Source: Datura wrightii
Taxonomy: Eukaryota; Streptophyta; Magnoliopsida; Solanales; Solanaceae
Direction of reading: 5' to 3'
Assembly (NCBI GenBank): GCA_035772735.1
Contig: JASDFA010000020.1
Location: 109,585,501 to 109,649,500 of the forward strand
Length of the DNA stretch: 64,000 bases
In this document: piece by piece, positions 58,448-64,000 of the stretch
Position numbering within the stretch: the stretch's first letter is position 1
Layout: every line of letters begins with the position of its first letter
The notes under the pieces: model-generated
What the model saw: only the letters and a program-made list of their open reading frames with translations
The model's database searches: none
What the model was told of the DNA's origin: nothing
Made by a program: the position numbers and the translations under genes

Positions 58448-59783
58448 TGATCTTGGGCGTACTTGTACGCCCCCTTGCTATATTTTACCCATGTTTATCA
58501 TTGTTTTGAGAATAATATACACTTATAGTTGCATATTTTGATTGAAAACTCTTGATTATGAACTAAACAAGTCTGATAAGATGTTTTGTAGGGAAATGTT
58601 ATGGAAATCAACCGAAATGAGCTATATAAGAAGGTGCAGAGCTTTAGAGCAAATTCAGGAGAGTTTCCAGGCAAGGATCAAGCTGGCACATTGAGAGACG
58701 CATGCATCAAAGCCAAAATTTCCACCGAATTTTTTTGCAGAGAGGTGCTCTGCACCTGCAGGTCTAACGCTTTGGCTTGCACTTCGCACCAAAGGCCAAA
58801 CTTCAAAAGAAATAAAAAAAGCATAGGGAGGTGCATTGAGCAGCGCGTCACACCTAAGGCCATCTTGAATTTAATTTATTTTTCAATTCTTTTTGGACTC
58901 AACTTATTGTATGAGATTTTTCCTAGACTTATAAATAGTTCTTAAAAACGTCTTTGAATGTAACTTTTGAACTGGAAAGAGCTAGGAGCTACCATGGAGG
59001 CCAGAGAAAATTGATTTTATCTCTTCTTCTCTGTATTATTTATTGTTATATTTTTATTTGGATGATTTGTTATAATTTCTCCATGTGTATATGGAGATAA
59101 ACTTCTCATTCTAGGATTATGGTAGCTGCATGACTGTTGTTTATGAACACAAATTGAGTTGTTAAATAGTGTTGTCGTGCTATGGCTTGTATAGTTATTT
59201 ATTTATACTTGATTTTAATTTTTTGATTATTTGACGAAATAGTTGAATATTATCCGTGGCTTGTTAATTGAACTTGAAAAGGGGAATTACGTGTGTAATA
59301 AGAATAAGTAGAGCTTGTTCACGAACCTTATAGGAAAAAGGTTTCAATTCACTAATGAGGATAGAAATATACCCTTCAACCTATCTTAGTTAATATAGAT
59401 GAAATCTTACATGCACTTCACTATGATTCAATGACCATAAAAATATAGGCGTTAGGGATAATCGAGTAATCTTAGAGTTATCAGAAAGATGCTTAATTAA
59501 ATAATATCAACCTGCAACTAATAACCCAATAAATATGAAAGTTAATTCAAATGATTACTCAACATGATTGCTAGCGAATCCATAGCCCTAGATCAATTTC
59601 ATCTTATTGATTACGTAAAAATATGCTCTTCGTCTAGTTAATTATTCATTAGTTATTTATCAAAAATTTTTAGTTAGTTATTAATTAAAAATAATATCTT
59701 TAGATTTTATCGCTTGAATAGATAATTAATATTAGTTTAATTTAGTAAATAGTAAATTGACAAGTCTCTATAGGTATAATATA
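58448..59783 (+). repeat. Znk-2 3' LTR, truncated at its right end
   Basis: TGATCTTGGGCGTAC start with a perfect 8 bp stem hairpin (GGGCGTAC 58455-58462, GTACGCCC 58465-58472). TATAAATA at 58930-58937. Identity with the 5' LTR stops after caagtctctataggtat; the last 60 or so bases of the LTR are missing. Confidence 0.83.
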
Positions 59784-60679
59784 GGAAAATATGGAGATGC
59801 ATCTAGGCTGACGGTACACTCAACTACTACATCGGCAAACATAGTTTCAAGCACTTGTCATTGGGAATTATGCCTTCTCAGTTAATCATTCACTCCTTAA
59901 ACAATATGTTCATGAAATAGCCCCTTGTAGCTCATAATTTTCATCATACTCTCAGCAAGAAGAGTTCATAATCATTTATTATGCTTCATCATAAGAACTC
60001 ATATTTGTAATTCATGCTTTTAATGGAAAACTCATGTTCACAATAGATATTCATATATCATGGTTGAAAGAAATGATTCATAAATACATATCAAATATTT
60101 GTAATTAATATCATAGAAAATATCTTCAAATCATATCATCATGAGTTCAGAATTTAGGCACGAAGGGAAAAATCATTATTTAACTTTGCATGCATGAACG
60201 TGGAGAAAATTGTAAAACATCTAAGTAGAAAGCATAGTAGTTCATAATATTCATTGAATTCATATAGCCCAACATGGGGTTTCCTCATGCTTATAGTAGA
60301 AATTCTAGAAATCATGGAGTAGACTTGCATGCGCTAAAAGAAACTTTCTAGGGAAGAAACATGATCTCCCTACGCTTTATGGTTTGCTTACATATTTTAT
60401 TTGCTTAAAAGCAAAGAAAGAACACTAAATAGAGCTTAGGAAGAAAGTTTCTATATCTCAATTGATCTAACAATGGGTTTTCCCTACAACCGTAGGAGTA
60501 TAGGAGCTAGAAATTACTAAAATCAACACATGCAAAATCTCATGGAGAAGATTGGGAGGGACATATCTTGGAGTAGAAGAGCTTGAAGAGGAGAATAAGG
60601 TCGGTTCCACAAGTAGGAAGTGAAGAAAATAAAGGAGAAAATAGGGAAGCAGCTATATATATATATATATATGAAGGGA
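59784..60679. other. Unidentified AT-rich block, possibly an LTR fragment
   Basis: No ORF, no recognised domain. Read on the minus strand it has an (AT)n/TATA-like start (60655-60672), a pyrimidine-rich leader and AT-rich sequence, in the style of an LTR R-U5. No partner copy in the window. Its left junction cuts the Znk-2 3' LTR. Confidence 0.35.
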
Positions 60680-62299
60680 TGATGTGCTGTGGATTTATAG
60701 CACTTTCAACGCTCAAAACTAAGAAAATAGCATGAATTTAGATATGTTAATGTGGATATAAGACACTTTTCCTTTGATTGCAGGATGAATTGATGTTGGA
60801 CATAAAATGACAAAAAAACTCCCGAAAGATGCAAAATAGGCTTAATGTGCAGACCACAGTACGAGTCGTAAAAAGGACCTACGAGTCGTACTGAGGACCA
60901 TGAAAAGTTGCAGAAGGATTAAGGTGCAAAGAGGCAATGTACGAGTCTCAGTATGAATCGTACCAAGATGGTACGAGTGGTGATGAAGAAATCGTGAAAA
61001 AATTCAGAAAATTTGCTTAAAAGTGCTGACTCCTGCTACGGAAGGAATGTACGACCCATGGGAAGAAGGTACGAGTCGTACCATGACGTTCGTGTTGAAC
61101 TTCAGAAAAATTTCAAAGTTTCAGAATTAAACTAGGGGAGCTCAGTACATGTCATATGAAGGAGGTATGAATCGTACCTGGATCTAACACATAGCCAAAA
61201 TTCTTCCAACAATGCCAGGTACGACAGGCAGCTACGAGTCGTAGGAAGCTGCTACGTATTGTAACTTAGCTCGTGACGACTGTGGCACCAGATATGGAAA
61301 TTCATCCAGTTAGACTAGGAAAAGAATTCTTATGTCTGTATAAGTACATTTTAGGTTTTATTTTTCAGTAGATAATCAAAGAGAAGTGGAAAACAAGTAA
61401 GAGAACAACTAGGGACATCATTGAACAATTAAGAGAGAAAGGATTCAGTTGATTTAATTTGTGATCAACCTTTTTCTTGAATTTATCTTGTTCTTGCTAC
61501 TTGTTTTTCGAGATTTTGTGGAGTAATTCAAGGAAGTTTCTTTCTCAATCATTATTGTAAGTATTGATTTTTATTCTTAATCATGAATGCAAATCACAAC
61601 TTTACAACTATGAGAGACTAAAACCTCCATAGCTGGGGTTGTGGGAACCATGATGGATTAACAAACTAGGGTTACACAAAGTGATTTTAAAACCAATACT
61701 AAATATTTATATTGTATTTTTTTCATGGTTAAATGTTTCTTAACGGTGCGCAACATTAGGATATGCCCAATTTCTTTACTTGCTTTGGTCAAAGAGGTAG
61801 ATATTAGGAAAAAAATAATTACAACAGAGCTTTGATCTTGATGATCATTGTATTAACTTGAGCTGTGGTCATAGGATAGTTAAATCTGGAACTTAGTGAT
61901 AACGGATAGTTTGAAAACTCTCATGAGACGTGGTCGAGTAATTGAGTATAGTCATTCAATAGAGACTGGTCGGTCGTTTGAATAAACCTAAGTTATCAGT
62001 TCTATAAGTAAGTATTGGTGATAATCACGAGTGTATATCCAAAGAAATTATGAACCCATGTGGAATACAAACCCTAGTTATACTTTGATATTGACTTAAC
62101 ACCAGAATTTTAGTATTTTTTTTAATTATTAATTTTCTTTAGAATTCCCCTATTTTGAAGTAACTACCTCGCAAGTTCAATTACCGGCTAGAATCTAGTC
62201 TCCCTATTCCCTGTGGGTTCGACTCCAACCTCTAGTTGGGTTCTTTATTAACAACATTCGCTTCTCATTTCAGTAAGAGGTGTGGTTTGAGCGTTATCA
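60680..62299 (+). repeat. Pal-2 5' LTR
   Basis: 1,620 bp; TGATGTGCTGTGG...GAGCGTTATCA. U3 (60850-61270) carries at least ten units of the TACGAGTCGTA type; TATAAG at 61339-61344. U5 contains GTGGGTTCGACTCCAACC (62214-62231). Start hairpin GTGCTGT (60684-60690) / ATAGCAC (60697-60703). Confidence 0.9.
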
Positions 62300-62304
62300 A
62301 AAAG

Positions 62305-62322
62305 TGGCGCCGCTGCTGGAGA
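62305..62322 (+). other. Pal-2 primer binding site (tRNA-Asp-like)
   Basis: TGGCGCCGCTGCTGGAGA, three differences from the perfect tRNA-Asp complement, 5 bp after the LTR. Confidence 0.75.
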
Positions 62323-62428
62323 ATACAGCTGAAACTAGGTTATTAGCTTGTAATTAACTTCTTGGTAGTTATTTCTTTAATTGCATTTATTTTTATGTTT
62401 TTGATATCCACAGGTTGTTCTCTAGTGA

Positions 62429-63927
62429 ATGCCAAGCAGTCGGAGTAGAGGAGATCCCCTTGTTCCATTAAATCCAGAAATCGAAAGAACACTGCGTAAC
62501 ATGGAAAACCATGAGCAAAGAGAGGCCCGCATAGCTAAAGAAGCTAGGAAAGCTAGATCGGCAAGCTGCACTACAACATGTGGAAGATGAAGTGGTAAAT
62601 GTTGGTCGACAAGGGAGGGGCAACAGAGATCATGGATTTGCCCCTCAGTACTTTGACGATGATGATGACTTAGATATTAATGAAGTCGGGTCAACTGGAG
62701 CAATTGTGCCACCACCACTGCCCACTGGGCCAAATTCAACATTACAAGCACCATGATTCAGCTGCTAAATATGAAAGGGGTGTTTAGTGGACACACAGCG
62801 GATGACACCAACATGCAGTTAATGAACTTCGTAGGAATATGCAAGGCGTACATATTGCCCGGAGTAAGCCAGGATGCAATACGGCTCGGACTCTTCCTTT
62901 TTTCTCTATCTGGGGAAGCTACTTTGTGGATATCGGAGTTGCCCAATGACTCCACAACTAACTAGAGGAAGCTTAAACATTCCTTTTTGGAGAGATTCTT
63001 TCCCCGTCCAGGATGTTACAGCTAAAAGATGAGATCTACATTTTTCGACAGATCAAGATTGAGGCACTTCATGAAATTTGGTTGAGATTCAAAAAGAAGT
63101 TGACTAAGTGCCCCAACCACAAAATCCCAGATGATAGTTTGTTGGAAATTTTTTATAGGTCTCTAAACAATAGTAACAAGGCTGTAGCAGACACGGTAGC
63201 TGGAGGAGCATTGATGAGCCACACCTGGGAGCAAGCTGCCACCATTCTTGATGAGGTGACTAAGAAAAACAGGTCCCGACATACAAGGGAGGCTGATACA
63301 GTGGAAGACACATATGTTGTTGGTTTGACTGCAGAATAACAAAGAAAAGAAGAAGAGCGCGACCAAGAGTTGGCTCATATACGCACATCGTTGGACTTGC
63401 TGACAAAGCATATTATGAGAACCAGAGCCAAATAGGTCAATGCAGTGGGTGCTCAAGGAAGGGAGCAAGGAGTTGATCACTCTGATTCTGAGGAGGAGGC
63501 AAACTTCTTGGATAGTTAGGTGGTGGGTTTCAAAACCAACACCCAAGCATATGGACAATATGATTGGCACCAAGGTTCTGTAGATCAAGGTTGGAACTAG
63601 TATAGAGACAACTACAATAGAAATGGGTTCAGAGACAGGAGCCAAGGTCGTGAGTGCAAAGGTGATTGGAGGTGCAATAATGGATATCGCAATGACCATG
63701 CAAGATTCCATGTGACTCCCAATGCACGAGAAGGGGAGGCTGGGAAATCCAAGTTGGAGAGCATGATGGCCAAGATGTTGAAGAAGGTGAGGTCCACTGA
63801 TGATCAGCTAAAGGAGATCCGAGGTGATTTGTCAAGTATGGGTCAAAAAGTGGAATCTCATGCTACTGCCATCAAGAAAATTGAACACCAACTTGGGAAA
63901 CTATCAGCATTAATGTACCCTAGATAA
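62429..63927 (+). pseudogene. Pal-2 gag, Athila-like, multiply broken
   Basis: ATG at 62429 (MPSSRSRGDPLVPLNP), frame lost near 62570. Later pieces: GFAPQYFDDDDDLDINEV (62635-62690), capsid MIQLLNMKGVFSGHTADD and AIRLGLFLFSLSGEATLWI (62753-62965), WLRFKKKLTKCPNHKIPDD and VAGGALMSHTWEQAATIL (63013-63339), then an Asp/Glu- and Gly/Asn/Arg-rich part with stops, and a C-terminal segment KMLKKVRSTDDQLKEIRGDL, IEHQLGKLSALMYPR (63712-63927). A typical Athila-like capsid order. No zinc knuckle of CCHC form was found in the readable part. Protease would lie beyond the window edge. Confidence 0.83.
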
Positions 63928-64000
63928 AAGGGTACACTGCCTAGCAACACTGTCCAAAATCTGAAAAACGATGCACATTGCATGGCGGTGATGACTAGGA

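Larger units (their letters stand above)
5057..59783 (+). mobile_element. Znk-2: outermost non-autonomous LTR element carrying all nested insertions
   Basis: The host element of the nest. 5' LTR 5057-6424, primer site 6434-6451, internal 6452-7337, then Pal-1, internal 28388-29011, then the solo LTR Tek-3, internal 57071-58447, 3' LTR 58448-59783 (truncated). Without insertions it is about 5.6 kb, close to its relative Znk-1 (5.9 kb). Sequences on the two sides of each insertion rejoin in alignment with Znk-1: the ORF end at 7337/28388 and the 3' noncoding part at 29011/57071. It encodes only a zinc-knuckle protein and has no pol. Confidence 0.85.
60680..64000 (+). mobile_element. Pal-2: Athila-like LTR element, continues beyond the window
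   Basis: 5' LTR 60680-62299, tRNA-Asp-like primer site 62305-62322, degenerate gag from 62429. LTR ends and U3 motifs match Pal-1, so Pal-2 indicates what the fuller member of that family encodes. The right half lies outside the window. Confidence 0.88.

Overview
This is plant nuclear DNA made almost wholly of nested LTR retrotransposons. I see no intact host gene, tRNA, rRNA or CRISPR array. Chromovirus (Tekay/Del-type) pol, Athila-like gag-protease with tRNA-Asp primer sites and a plant L1-type LINE point to a large-genome dicot. The pol variants look most like those of Solanaceae; that is inference.

Working names are mine. Left edge: Tek-0, a chromovirus LTR on the minus strand (1-1849); an AT-rich stretch; a dead LINE (2960-4385); chromovirus LTR scraps (4386-5056). 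Then a five-level nest. Level 1, Znk-2 (5057-59783, plus), a short element with a zinc-knuckle ORF. Level 2, two insertions in Znk-2: Pal-1 (7338-28382, plus) and the solo LTR Tek-3 (29012-57065, minus). Level 3: in Pal-1, Tek-1 (7867-17928, minus, degenerate gag-pol) and Znk-1 (21264-27183, plus); in Tek-3, Tek-2 (31032-56401, plus, internally deleted chromovirus). Level 4: Ath-1 (31178-48862, minus, gag-protease) in the 5' LTR of Tek-2. Level 5: Ath-2 (33127-43042, minus, gag-protease plus an extra ORF) in Ath-1. Right edge: an unidentified 0.9 kb, then Pal-2 (60680 to beyond the window, plus), with an LTR and a broken Athila-like gag. Most junctions were placed from TG...CA ends, 5 bp target duplications and comparison of split sequences with intact relatives in the window.

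None of the Athila-like elements shows reverse transcriptase, RNase H or integrase, although Ath-1, Ath-2 and Znk-1 have both LTRs, a primer site and a polypurine tract. They look like non-autonomous elements that share an LTR and 3' noncoding shell but carry different ORFs: gag-protease (Ath-1), gag-protease plus a plant-transposon-protein-like ORF (Ath-2), or a zinc-knuckle/coiled-coil ORF (Znk-1, Znk-2). They would need pol in trans.

The most interesting signals are non-coding: (1) two tandem hairpins after the main ORF, with paired stem changes and a constant AGGCAA loop; (2) a hairpin at the first bases of each Athila-type LTR, with covariation; (3) a hairpin with a constant AGGA loop before the polypurine tract, shared by Athila-like and chromovirus elements; (4) arrays of long palindromes upstream of the TATA box in every LTR family, one shared between lineages and duplicated inside Ath-2 before a TATA-like site, a possible intron and the extra ORF. 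All counts were made by eye.
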